Shown: positions 54,115 through 61,889 of the stretch, in pieces
How positions within the stretch are numbered: the first letter of the stretch is position 1
Layout: each line of letters starts with the position of its first letter
Program-made: the position numbers and the translations under genes
DNA from: Sphingomonas sp. A2-49
GTDB lineage: Bacteria > Pseudomonadota > Alphaproteobacteria > Sphingomonadales > Sphingomonadaceae
Assembly: GCF_025548555.1 (NCBI RefSeq)
Contig: NZ_JAJLPA010000002.1
Coordinates: 1-64,000, forward strand
DNA: 64,000 nt
Reading direction: 5' to 3'
The notes under the pieces: generated by a model
The model's input: the letters and a program-made list of their open reading frames with translations, nothing else
Told to the model about the DNA's origin: nothing
Database searches by the model: none

Positions 54115-54565
54115 CCGTAGCGAAGCGCCCGGACCCCTTGCGGGTTGATCGTACAAGGCCCTGAGCCGGCCCAAGGATTGCGCCTCAAGAGCGGGGTGAA
54201 GCCCGCCTGCACGAAGCGTCGCGACGCAACGCTGGGTCGCCGGAGACGCGCCCCATCGCGCAGGCGCGGTGGACACCTGCCCAGTCCGTGCCCCTTCTCT
54301 GCGCTCCAATGTCGACGGGCACAGTGCGCTGCTCGGCGGTGCAGCCCAGGCCGGGCCAAGATGGAAGGACGTTGCCGCTTTCCGGAAAGAAGTTTCCGCG
54401 CTGCGCGCCCGTCAGTCGATCGTCACCCGAACGGGCCGAGACCGGCTACGGGCTCGGTGGAGCGAAGCGGAATAGAGCGACGGTCCCGGCTTTGCCGGGA
54501 GACGCCAACTCGTTTCGAGACAGCAACCCAAGGCTACCCGGCTTCATGATAAGGCTTTAGACTGA
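54115..54565. other. Gene-poor stretch containing copy 1 of a direct repeat
   Basis: No supported gene. A + strand frame ends with coding-like RQSIVTRTGRDRLRARWSEAE (given in two parts: RQSIVTRTGR and DRLRARWSEAE), which coincides with the repeated segment at 54411-54474. The rest looks like decayed sequence. Confidence 0.35.
54411..54474 (+). repeat. Direct repeat of about 60 bp, copy 1
   Basis: The segment beginning CCGTCAGTCGATCGTCACCC and continuing through GAGACCGGCTACGGGCTCGG to GGAATAG recurs with few changes at 56164-56224. It can fold: CCGAG and CTCGG bracket the GGCTAC loop. Copy 1 has an extra GCGAAGC before GGAATAG. Confidence 0.6.
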
Positions 54566-54973
54566 ATGGCGATCCCTACCGTCCTCTATGCATTGGTAGT
54601 CGACGACGATCCGCTCATTCTCAGGCATGCGTGCGACATTCCGGAGGTAGCGGGTTTTAACTTTCACCAAGCGGGTACGGTCGAGGAGGCTAAGGCCTTC
54701 ATGGGCGATGATGCCGACGGTGTGACGCTCCTGTTCTCCGACGTGGCGATGCCCGGCGACAGCGACGGGTTCGCGCGAACCCATTACGTTGCCGAGTATT
54801 GGCCCTGGATCGAGATCGTGCTCACAAGCGGCAACGTGACGCCATGTCCGGGGGACATGCCCGACAAAGCAACGTGCATCGGCAAGCCTTTCGACGATCG
54901 CATGCTCCAGCAACGTCTCACGGAGACGGTGCCGGACAACAAGCAACTCGAACAGCTCAAGCGCGCGGTGTAG
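54566..54973 (+). CDS. Single-domain response regulator (CheY-like receiver)
   Basis: A 135-residue receiver domain. Acid pocket Asp13-Asp15 (LVVDDDPLI), phospho-acceptor Asp59 in LLFSDVAMPG, Thr87 in IVLTSGN and Lys107 in GKPFDD. No output domain. In alphaproteobacteria such receivers often work with HWE/HisKA_2 kinases; the soluble kinase at 43 kb is a candidate partner. Confidence 0.85.
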   Translation: MAIPTVLYALVVDDDPLILRHACDIPEVAGFNFHQAGTVEEAKAFMGDDADGVTLLFSDVAMPGDSDGFARTHYVAEYWPWIEIVLTSGNVTPCPGDMPDKATCIGKPFDDRMLQQRLTETVPDNKQLEQLKRAV

Positions 54974-55067
54974 CTGCGTCTTCGTGAACTTGTGACCTTG
55001 CGGTCCTGATTGCCGGTGAACGCGAGAAGAGGCCCGGAGCGTCAGCTCCGGGCCCGTACTGCCTCCC

Positions 55068-55478
55068 TCAGAAGGGGACGTCATCCGCCTCATCGTCCTG
55101 CGCGGCGCCTTGGCGTTCCTGGCGGCTTTTGCCGTAGGAGAGGAAGGTCACTTCGTCGGCGATGATCTCGACACCGTAGCGCTCGATGTTCTGATCGTCG
55201 GTCCAGCGGGTGTAGTGGATGCGGCCCCGGACCATGACCTTCTGGCCCTTCTCGACATACTGCGCGACGGTCTTGCCGACGCCGTTGAAGCAGGTGATCC
55301 GGTGCCATTCGGTGTCCTCGACCCGGCGACCTTCGCCATCCTTCATGGTCTTGCCGTCCTGGTCGCGCTTGGGGCGCGAGGTGGCGAGGGAGAAGTTGGT
55401 GATCTTGGTGCCGCCCTGGGTGGTGCGGACTTCAGGCGTGGCGCCGACGTTGCCGGCGAGGATGACGAGGTTCTGCAT
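55068..55478 (-). CDS. ssb: Single-stranded DNA-binding protein
   Basis: A 136-residue SSB. The OB fold is visible in LVILAGNVGATPEVRTTQGG, WHRITCFNGVGKTVAQYVEK and GQKVMVRGRIHY. It ends with the acidic tail DDEADDVPF that recruits partner proteins. AAAAGGAACC precedes ATG 55478. It lies in the predicted leading region, where plasmid SSBs commonly protect incoming DNA and dampen the SOS response. Confidence 0.92.
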   Translation of the reverse strand: MQNLVILAGNVGATPEVRTTQGGTKITNFSLATSRPKRDQDGKTMKDGEGRRVEDTEWHRITCFNGVGKTVAQYVEKGQKVMVRGRIHYTRWTDDQNIERYGVEIIADEVTFLSYGKSRQERQGAAQDDEADDVPF

Positions 55479-55585
55479 TTCGAGGTTCCTTTTTTGCTCG
55501 CCGGGGGGTCCGTCCCCTCGACTGAACACCAAAAAAGACGGCCAGGACGCCCTCTCCACCGAAAGCGCGAAGACGCGGAGGGGAA

Positions 55586-55649
55586 CCCCGATCGAAGGGG
55601 TGGTGCGGGCAGCCGTGGCACACGGCAACTCGGCCCGAATGATCGCGGG
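55586..55649 (-). promoter_or_regulatory. Structured element upstream of ssb, copy A
   Basis: Read on the - strand: CGGGC, CGAGTT, the hairpin GCCGTG-TGC-CACGGC, then T, GCCCG and CACCACCCC. The CGGGC/GCCCG helix encloses the hairpin, and a flanking helix (GATC and CCC/GGG) closes it. The single-stranded parts CGAGTT and CACCACCCC are identical in copy B at 57688-57748, while the helices differ. It lies about 110 bases upstream of ssb. Confidence 0.65.
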
Positions 55650-56163
55650 TTGGAGGGGGTGGACGGCCGGATTAGGTCGTTCAGGAAAGAGAGGGGATGG
55701 ACCCCCACCGGCGGGCAACGGACATGGAACCGTGAAGCAGGGCGCCCTTGTCGCGTCGCTCGTCCGGCAGTGTCACTTTTCCTGGTTCCGCTATCCAGGC
55801 GCTCTCTGACACCCTCCCTCGCTGGTGCTCGCGCCCTGCGCCGGTGCCTGTCGTGAAGGATGATGGTTGCGGCGTGGACCTTGGTGCCGCCTTTCGCCGT
55901 CACGGCGCGCGCGCGTCGTGCGTGTCGAGATGACGATGGGGGTTCGTGCTGCGCAGCGTCCCGCCCGGACGGCAGGAACCAAGCGCGGCTGACGTGCCTG
56001 CCGGCAGTGCATCCTACCTGGCACAACGCGGCGAAGCCGGCGCAGAGACCAACGCGGTGGAGGTGGCGTGCCCCCTGTCCGGGAGGAACACGGCCCCGGG
56101 GCAGGCTCCGGCCTCGCCCCAAGGAACCGCTCCGCGTCGGAATCGCGATTTAGGCGCGATAAG

Positions 56164-56224
56164 TCCCCGTCAGTCGAGCGTCACCCGAACAGGCCAAGAC
56201 CGGCTAGGGGCTCGGTGGAATAGC
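56164..56224 (+). repeat. Direct repeat of about 60 bp, copy 2
   Basis: Begins CCGTCAGTCGAGCGTCACCC and runs through AAGACCGGCTAGGGGCTCGG to GGAATAG, matching copy 1 at 54411-54474 apart from scattered substitutions and a short deletion. Confidence 0.6.
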
Positions 56225-56621
56225 GCGCTGGTCGCGACACTATTCACCCGAACCTTCGCAAGATTGCCCATAGGAACCAGTCATCACCGCTCGGCTGTTC
56301 GCCTTGGAAAGCCTGCACGACCGATCATGGCATCGACAGCGCGATCCGCTTCCTCACCATTCAGGCGGGAGGCCGGGGCCGGAGTCGGCGACGGTGTCGA
56401 AAAGCCTCGTTTCGCGCGCGCGAGGAGCGCTGTGGTTGTCCGTCATGACGACGTGGTAGGTGTCGCCGTCAGCTGAAGCGCGAAGCGCCAGCTTTGCGCA
56501 GGCGTATGTAACCGTTTGGGCGGGGCATTGGTTTGCTCCTCGATGGGGTGGAAGTAAGTGGATTTCTGCGGGAGCCCGCAAAGGGCGAGGCCGCTGGCTT
56601 TGCCAGCGGCCGAGCCGAAGC

Positions 56622-57581
56622 TCAGGCGACCTCTCGGTCGCGCTGAACGTTCTGAGCTGCGGGCGGGGTGCCGAGCGGGCCGCGGCGGTCGACCACGCGG
56701 ATACCGGCCTTCTTGGCGTCGATTACCAAGCGCTCGGTCACGCCGTTACCCTGGAAGGCGATGACGTAGCGAGGTTTCAGCGAGAGCATCTGCTCGTTGC
56801 GACGGAAGCCGGCACGATCACCCAGCTTGCGATCGAGACCGAAGCGGACTTGCTGGATACCGTTCTGTTCGGCCCACGACGCCGCGATGCGCTCGATCCC
56901 CTTCATGTCGCCGCCATGGACGAGATACATGTCGCCGACGCGCTCCCGAACCGCACCCAGGGTGCGCAGCAGATTGTCGCCAAACGCCTTCATGTCCTCG
57001 TCGGTCCGGAAGGTCAGCCGTCCCCCGGCAAACACGACCGGGGTGCCCTGTGCCGTGTTGGCGTCGCGGACCCGCTCGCGGCGAGCCTGAAGGAAGGCGC
57101 GTCCGTCAACGATTGCCGACGTCACCCCGAGCGAAATGCGGTTGCCGGTCGACGGGATCCAGGAACGGCCGGTCTCGCGGATATAGTGTGCCGCTGCGGT
57201 GTCGCGCATGTGTTCGTAGCAGGTGGCGGCCTCCTCGATCTTCTTGGCAAGGTCGATCTTGTCCTCGAGGTTGGCGGTGTTGATCTCCGAACCGTCCTGC
57301 TCGGCCAGGAGGAGCCTGATCTCGTCGGTCAGACGGTCGATGGTCGCGTGCTTCTTCGCCGCGGCCCGGTGGAAGAGGTTGACCAGGCCCCAGCCCATCT
57401 CCTCGATGTCGCGCTCGAGCGACGTATTCTGGAGGGTTGCGAACAGGTCGCTCCAGATGGCGGTGGTGGTCTGCTCCAGTGCTTCGGTCGAGGGCGGGCA
57501 CATGCCCGAAACGTCTTCGGCGCGGGGTTCAAGGTGTCCAAGCTCCAGAGCGGAGAGTGCGGCAGCGAGGGAAGTGGTCAT
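56622..57581 (-). CDS. DUF2493 (SLOG/YspA-like) protein
   Basis: A 319-residue protein from ATG 57581. The N-terminal half is helical (IWSDLFATLQNTSLERDIEE, LEDKIDLAKKIEEAATCYEH). The C-terminal 120 residues are the DUF2493/SLOG Rossmann-like fold: VVFAGGRLTFRT, MYLVHGGDMKGIERIAASWA and PRYVIAFQGNGVTERLV. SLOG proteins bind nucleotide-derived ligands. This family is very common on sphingomonad plasmids; function unknown. Upstream are a start-proximal hairpin (57607-57625) and structured element B. Confidence 0.82.
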   Translation of the reverse strand: MTTSLAAALSALELGHLEPRAEDVSGMCPPSTEALEQTTTAIWSDLFATLQNTSLERDIEEMGWGLVNLFHRAAAKKHATIDRLTDEIRLLLAEQDGSEINTANLEDKIDLAKKIEEAATCYEHMRDTAAAHYIRETGRSWIPSTGNRISLGVTSAIVDGRAFLQARRERVRDANTAQGTPVVFAGGRLTFRTDEDMKAFGDNLLRTLGAVRERVGDMYLVHGGDMKGIERIAASWAEQNGIQQVRFGLDRKLGDRAGFRRNEQMLSLKPRYVIAFQGNGVTERLVIDAKKAGIRVVDRRGPLGTPPAAQNVQRDREVA

Positions 57582-57606
57582 GGGGTCAAGCCCTTCATCT
57601 GATCGA

Positions 57607-57625
57607 GGCCGGCGGCCTATCCGCC
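57607..57625 (-). promoter_or_regulatory. Start-proximal hairpin of the DUF2493 gene
   Basis: CCGGCGG and CCGCCGG pair around CCTAT, 26 bases upstream of ATG 57581. It matches in position the hairpins ahead of ssb, DUF3768, the 54-residue gene and the 61816 gene, but not in sequence. Confidence 0.4.
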
Positions 57626-57687
57626 GGATGCGCACCTCCTGGGCGGCCGAATAAGAGGCGCCCGCACCGGAGCGAAGCGCAGGGAAA

Positions 57688-57748
57688 CCGCAAAAACCGG
57701 GGTGGTGCGGGCAGCTGCAAAGCGGCAACTCGGCCCGGATTTTTGCGG
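57688..57748 (-). promoter_or_regulatory. Structured element upstream of the DUF2493 gene, copy B
   Basis: Outer helix CCGCAAAAA/TTTTTGCGG (57688-57696 with 57740-57748) encloses the same core as copy A: CGGGC, CGAGTT, a small hairpin (GCCGC-TTT-GCAGC), T, GCCCG, CACCACCCC. The core unpaired sequences are identical to those of copy A and the helices have changed together, so the fold is probably selected. It lies about 110 bases upstream of the start codon, as in copy A. Confidence 0.65.
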
Positions 57749-57807
57749 TTGCGGGGGTCTCGCGGCCGCCCATGTGCCGCATCTCCCTGGCGGAAGGCTG
57801 TCGGGCG

Positions 57808-58141
57808 TCAGGTGTCGTCGAGCGCAGACGTGACCACGCTTGCTGCTACGGTTGACGTGGGGCTCAACCCGAACGTCGCGATATCGTTGAGAAGCGCTTG
57901 CCACGTTGCACACAAGCGGACCATCGCCGCTGGGGTGATCCTCAGCGCTCCATCGGCGCCCATCGCATCGACCATGATGCGCAAGCTGGTCGACCAGATC
58001 CTCGCGCCGGGTCGCCGCATAGCCCGCGCACGCCGCAACTTGCGAGAACAGGCCCGGGACGGGCAGGACGGAGGCATCGCCGCCATCTGGGACAAAGCGC
58101 CAAGGATTGACGTCCGCACCTTCAGCGACAAGCGCTGACAT
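57808..58141 (-). pseudogene. Frameshifted hypothetical gene
   Basis: From ATG 58141 one frame gives coding-like ALVAEGADVNPWRFVPDGG and VPGLFSQVAACAGYAATRRE to about 57990. The sense then continues in another - strand frame as RIMVDAMGADGALRITPAAM and VRLCATWQALLNDIATFGL to the stop at 57808. A single-base shift near CAGCTTGCGCATCATGG would join them into a protein of about 110 residues. It is either a decayed gene or a sequencing error. Family not recognised. Confidence 0.45.
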
Positions 58142-58469
58142 AAGTGGAATGCTTTGTATCGAGGCTTTTCCACCCGTCGGTCGTATGCAACGCATCGTCA
58201 GCGGAGCGGCAAGCGCTGACGACATCTTCCGCCTCGACCGTGATTTCCGCACGGTAATGGGCAGGGTGTTCGCTCAGGGGCGGGCAAAGGTCATCATGGA
58301 ACCCGGCTCCTGAAGGTTGGCAAAATGGAGACCCAAGCGGTTCGGGTCGTTCGTAGCGGGGACGCCCGGCCGGAAAGGCGAGAGGGGGCCAGCCATCGTG
58401 AACGCGGGCCTCGAAGCGACCAGCGGAGAGGACGCTGCTGATCTCGCGCGCCTGAAACTCCAGTTCCAT
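58122..58469 (-). CDS. Hypothetical protein
   Basis: A 115-residue frame from ATG 58469, colinear with the other - strand genes. The start (MELEFQAREISSVLSAGRFE) and end (YRAEITVEAEDVVSACRSAD) look coding, the middle less so. Antisense frames overlap it, so the call is uncertain. It overlaps the next frame by 20 bases and lay about 50 bases after the stop of the PP-loop gene before the IS630 insertion. Confidence 0.38.
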   Translation of the reverse strand: MELEFQAREISSVLSAGRFEARVHDGWPPLAFPAGRPRYERPEPLGSPFCQPSGAGFHDDLCPPLSEHPAHYRAEITVEAEDVVSACRSADDALHTTDGWKSLDTKHSTYVSACR

Positions 58470-58646
58470 CGTCCACCCGTGGTCCTCGTGACCCTCGGCA
58501 AAGGTGACGCCACAGGCGGTCAGTGCCGGTTCGGTGCAGAGTTCGCCGGAATCTTAGAGCGTTTTCCGGCCGACATGAGTCGAAATGGATTCACAAGGGC
58601 GTGCTGATCTGATTCACGGTGCTGGCTGGGATGGGGGCCGGCATGA

Positions 58647-59033
58647 ATGGGCAAGCCGTTGTCGATGGACCTGCGATCGCGAGCATTGGCCGCGGTTGAC
58701 GATGGGATGAGTTGCCGGGCGGCTGCGCGTCGGTTCGGAGTGGCGGCGGCCACGGTGATCCGCTGGCATGACCAGCGCCGCAGCACGGGCGGCTATGCTG
58801 CCAAACCGCAGGGCGGTGACACGCGGTCGCGGCAGATCGAGGCCCACCGGGACAGGATCCTGTCACTGCATGAAGCGCGCCGCGACATCACGCTGGACGA
58901 GATACGCCGCGAGCTTGGTCAGTCGGGCGTGACAGTTGCGATCTCGACGCTGCACCGCTTCTTCGCCCGGCACGGGATCACGCGCAAAAAAAGACCGGCC
59001 ACGCGACCGAGCAGGACCGCGCCGACGTCCTGA
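58647..59033 (+). CDS. IS630 transposase, frame A (DNA-binding part)
   Basis: A 128-residue N-terminal part with helix-turn-helix domains (CRAAARRFGVAAATVIRWHD, DEIRRELGQSGVTVAISTL). A run of seven A (58986-58992) in CGCAAAAAAAG lies near the end. A -1 shift there leads into frame B as KKKTGHATEQDRADVL. The arrangement is the usual programmed frameshift of this group. Confidence 0.88.
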   Translation: MGKPLSMDLRSRALAAVDDGMSCRAAARRFGVAAATVIRWHDQRRSTGGYAAKPQGGDTRSRQIEAHRDRILSLHEARRDITLDEIRRELGQSGVTVAISTLHRFFARHGITRKKRPATRPSRTAPTS

Positions 59034-59086
59034 GCCAGCGCGAAGCATGGTTCGACGGGCAGCTCGATCTCGACCCCGCGCGGCTT

Positions 59087-59593
59087 GTGTTTATCGACGA
59101 AACCTGGACGGCGACCAACATGACCCGCAGTCACGGCCGCTGTCGGCGGGGCGAGCGGCTGCGGATGGGCTATCCGCATGGTCATCGCAAAACGACCACG
59201 CTAGTTGCCGGCCTGCGCATGACCGGCATGGTCACGCCGATGGTGCTTGACTGCCCGATCAACGGTGACTGGTTCGAGGCCTATGTCGGCCAGGTTCTCG
59301 TACCCGACCTCAGGCGCGGCGACGTGGTCATCATGGACAACCTGTCCAGTCACAAGCGTGCCAGCGTTCGCGACCTGATCGAGGCGGCTGGGGCCCGGCT
59401 CATGTTCCTTCCGTCCTACAGCCCCGACTTCAACCCGATCGAGAAGGCCTTTTCACGCCTCAAGGCCATGCTGCGAAAGGCCGGCGAGCGAACCGTGTCC
59501 GGCCTGTGGTCTCTCATCGGCAAGCTCGTCGACCTCTTCCTGCCGCAGGAGTGCGCAAACTACTTCAGTTCCTGCGGCTATGACCCGGATTGA
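59087..59593 (+). CDS. IS630 transposase, frame B (catalytic part)
   Basis: The catalytic part with the DDE residues: Asp in FIDETWT, Asp in VIMDNLSSHK, Glu in NPIEKAFSRLK. The first ATG is at 59087, but the true product is expected from a -1 frameshift near 58992. It looks intact, so the element may still be active. It ends 13 bases before the right end of the IS. Confidence 0.88.
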   Translation: MFIDETWTATNMTRSHGRCRRGERLRMGYPHGHRKTTTLVAGLRMTGMVTPMVLDCPINGDWFEAYVGQVLVPDLRRGDVVIMDNLSSHKRASVRDLIEAAGARLMFLPSYSPDFNPIEKAFSRLKAMLRKAGERTVSGLWSLIGKLVDLFLPQECANYFSSCGYDPD

Positions 59594-60552
59594 AAGGAAA
59601 TCGCTCTAGTACCATGGTGATGGTCTTCGGCCAGCGCGTCCGACGCGCGATGAAAGTCGTCGAGCCAGCGCCCCATCGGGACGCGTTGCTCAGGGAGAAG
59701 CGCGGCCTGCGCGGCCTGAAAATCGAGTAGCGCCAAGGGCGCCGTCTCGATGATGCGGTCGACTTCGGCCGGTGATAGAAGGCCGCGTTCGCGGATGAAC
59801 TCGGTGATGCTGCCGGGACGCGGCGTCGCACCGCGACGGCCAAGCACCGGCTTGCGCCACAGGCCCGCGACATTGCGAAGGCGAGGCCTGGCTCGCGCTT
59901 CCATCAACACGATGATGCGCAGCTCCTCGGTTGAAAGCTCCAGCACCTCGTCGGGCTTGATGCTGCCACAAAAGTAGCAGCTCGATTTGGGGGGGACGGG
60001 GAGTTCGGCGCGCGCGATGCGCGCCTCGCAGTCGGCGCGCGACCATTCCCATTCCCGCAAGGGGTAGCGGTAGGCGTAGCGAGGATCCTCGCACCCGACC
60101 GCGTGATTGTAACGCTGCGTGTCGCGTCCCGAGGCGTCGTAGCCGATCAGCTTTACCACGCGCCCGCCTGCGTCCCAGCAGCGGCGCGCGGGTTCCCACT
60201 GGGCGGTCCAGGCATCTTGCGGGGCCGCCTTCCATTTCTGGCTGCACGACCCGCCACCAAATACCACAGAGGGCAGGGTGGCGTTGGTCAGCATGTTCTC
60301 GGCGATGCCCGCATAGGGCGGCCAGTGTTTGAAGTTGCGGGGCTGGTAGCGGACAATCTCGGATGCGATGCCGCGTTCCGACATCCAGGCCCGGAACACG
60401 GGGATGAACGCATAGGTCGCCGATTTCTCGGCGCCGGGATCGGCGAAGAGAACCATATCGACGGGCTCGCCGCGTTCGGCGAGCTCGACGATCATGGCGG
60501 TGGAGTCGACGCCGGCCCCCCAGGCAGCGATGACGGGCGGGCGGTCAACCAT
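59578..60552 (-). CDS. PP-loop ATPase (PAPS-reductase-like), 3' end altered by IS630
   Basis: A 324-residue protein from ATG 60552. The PP-loop is WGAGVDSTAMIVEL; VDMVLFADPGAEKSATYAF and a CYFCG motif follow, as in phosphoadenosine-phosphosulfate-reductase-like proteins of phages and plasmids. IS630 insertion changed the last codons: the current end is HHHGTRAISFQSGS, while the sequence across the empty site would read HHHGTKIPANSAPNRH. The function is probably adenylation-linked sulfur or base modification chemistry rather than sulfate assimilation; this is inference. Confidence 0.75.
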   Translation of the reverse strand: MVDRPPVIAAWGAGVDSTAMIVELAERGEPVDMVLFADPGAEKSATYAFIPVFRAWMSERGIASEIVRYQPRNFKHWPPYAGIAENMLTNATLPSVVFGGGSCSQKWKAAPQDAWTAQWEPARRCWDAGGRVVKLIGYDASGRDTQRYNHAVGCEDPRYAYRYPLREWEWSRADCEARIARAELPVPPKSSCYFCGSIKPDEVLELSTEELRIIVLMEARARPRLRNVAGLWRKPVLGRRGATPRPGSITEFIRERGLLSPAEVDRIIETAPLALLDFQAAQAALLPEQRVPMGRWLDDFHRASDALAEDHHHGTRAISFQSGS

Positions 60553-61156
60553 TGTTCGTATCCCGGACGATGATCGCCGCATGAACGATGCGGTAGGCGC
60601 GCTTGCGAAACGCCGGGATGCGGCAGATCGCACGGCTTTCCGGGTCACGGAACAGCGGCGTCTTGCCCTTGGGGTTCGCGACCACCTCGAAGCGGCTGCG
60701 GTCGCTGCCGTCGCTGAAGCGCATGGGCTCATCGAAGATGATGGTCTGCCCGGGCTTCGGGGTCGGCTTGGCCCGGTCGAGCTTCTTCGCGAGCAGGTTG
60801 GCGCGGCACCGCGCGCGCCAGGCCAGGGCATATTCGCTGTCCGTGGCGGTCAGCTCGTCGAGGATCGCAGCCGGACACTCGCTCTCGTTCGGCCCGACCG
60901 TTTCATCCATATCCTTGTACCCGAACGTGCAGCCGTCGCGCGCGCCGGTGCTGGTCTTGGTGAGGCAGACGATTCCGAACACGATCCGTTCGGCGTCGTC
61001 CGCGAGGCGCTCGCAAGCGGCGTAATAGGTCGATCCGACCATGGCGGACGCCAGCACGGTCAGACGATGCGTCTCGCGCTGGTAAGTGAACTGGTTGTCG
61101 AGATACGAGCGCGGTGTGGCGTAGCCGCCCATATCGCGCATGAAGAGCCAACCCAT
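60545..61156 (-). CDS. Conserved mobile-element protein (DUF6927-like)
   Basis: A 203-residue protein. The start MGWLFMRDMGGYATPRSYLD and HRLTVLASAMVGSTYYAACE match a family seen with PAPS-reductase-like and antirestriction genes on sphingomonad plasmids. FGIVCLTKT and the basic C-terminus add no known motif. It overlaps the PP-loop gene start by eight bases. Function unknown. Confidence 0.65.
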   Translation of the reverse strand: MGWLFMRDMGGYATPRSYLDNQFTYQRETHRLTVLASAMVGSTYYAACERLADDAERIVFGIVCLTKTSTGARDGCTFGYKDMDETVGPNESECPAAILDELTATDSEYALAWRARCRANLLAKKLDRAKPTPKPGQTIIFDEPMRFSDGSDRSRFEVVANPKGKTPLFRDPESRAICRIPAFRKRAYRIVHAAIIVRDTNNG

Positions 61157-61180
61157 GATAAGTCTCCGATGACGTGAGGA

Positions 61181-61816
61181 TCAGGCGGCAGCGGCGAGGC
61201 GCGGAGCGCCAACGTCGCCAACCGTCGCGGTAAGCCGGCGCTGGAACGCGGCAGCGTCCAGCAGCTCGGCGATCGGCGCGCGTTGAACGGGGCCAGCGTG
61301 TTCGCCGCCCCGGCAGCAATTGAACGTGATCTCGCTGTCGGGGAGAAAGCTGTGCGGCCGCACCCGGATCGAGAGATCGACGTGGCGCAGCTCGGTCGTA
61401 CCATCGTCCGCGATACCGCCCATGTCGGTATCGATACGGACGTCATGGGCCTCGAGGCCGATCGCCTCGGCGAGCGAAGCGAGCGCGAGGCGTGCCTGCC
61501 GATGGAATGTCCGTTTCGCCGTTGAATCGCCGGCGACGGTGTTACCGGCGATGTCGAGCAGCGCGGATCCGGCGACGAGGCTGTTGCGGTCTTCCGCACA
61601 GCGCAGACGCAGTTCATTTGTGCTGGGCGCACTACGTTCGGCGACGGACGCCAGATTGCGGATCAGCAGCAGGATCGACGCATCGCGGTGGATCGGCTTG
61701 CCGGCGCGCCGGCAGTCGTCGACGCCCGCGTTCAGGGCATGGAGCGCTGCGGGCAGTGTGCCGAGCGCGTCGGGAGACAGCGCCTCATTGTGGCGGTAGT
61801 GGGTGTCGTAGAGCAT
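61181..61816 (-). CDS. Hypothetical conserved-type protein
   Basis: A 211-residue soluble protein from ATG 61816, with AGGAGGTTCGGCC just upstream. Segments such as LGTLPAALHALNAGVDDCRR and AFQRRLTATVGDVGAPR look conserved, but I recognise no domain. A hairpin (61829-61848) lies 13 bases before the start. Confidence 0.6.
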   Translation of the reverse strand: MLYDTHYRHNEALSPDALGTLPAALHALNAGVDDCRRAGKPIHRDASILLLIRNLASVAERSAPSTNELRLRCAEDRNSLVAGSALLDIAGNTVAGDSTAKRTFHRQARLALASLAEAIGLEAHDVRIDTDMGGIADDGTTELRHVDLSIRVRPHSFLPDSEITFNCCRGGEHAGPVQRAPIAELLDAAAFQRRLTATVGDVGAPRLAAAA

Positions 61817-61828
61817 GGCCGAACCTCC

Positions 61829-61848
61829 TGAGCGCCAGGGCGCGCTCA
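61829..61848 (-). promoter_or_regulatory. Start-proximal hairpin of the 61816 gene
   Basis: TGAGCGC and GCGCTCA pair around CAGGGC directly upstream of the AGGAGG ribosome site. Confidence 0.4.
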
Positions 61849-61889
61849 AAAGGCCGAAGGCTCCCTCTCCTCCGTGCACGGGGCCGTGG

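Larger units (their letters stand above)
55479..56621. other. Long leader and gene-poor stretch upstream of ssb
   Basis: About 1.1 kb without a supported intact gene. It holds a start-proximal GGGG/CCCC hairpin (55503-55518), the structured element at 55586-55649 and copy 2 of a direct repeat (56164-56224). It also holds a possible decayed - strand gene near 56230-56535, where a good ribosome site (GAGGAGCAAACC) precedes an ATG whose frame stops after 19 codons while a neighbouring frame stays coding-like. Confidence 0.45.
58556..59608 (+). mobile_element. IS630-family insertion sequence
   Basis: The element spans 58558-59606 (1049 bp), flanked on both sides by TA (58556-58557 and 59607-59608), the target duplicated by IS630 elements. 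Terminal inverted repeats start GAGCGTTTTCC on the left and GAGCGATTTCC on the right (10 of 11 matching). It encodes a two-frame transposase. It is inserted in the 3' end of the PP-loop gene at 59578-60552; excising it restores a longer reading frame. Confidence 0.88.

Noticed and set aside
55343..56122. A 259-codon - strand frame upstream of and overlapping ssb
   Set aside because: Composition is Arg/Pro/Ser-rich, it overlaps ssb in another frame and crosses the structured element.
58317..58607. A 96-codon + strand frame left of the IS630
   Set aside because: It runs into the IS and lies antisense to a frame colinear with the surrounding - strand genes. The choice is not certain, so the - strand call also has low confidence.
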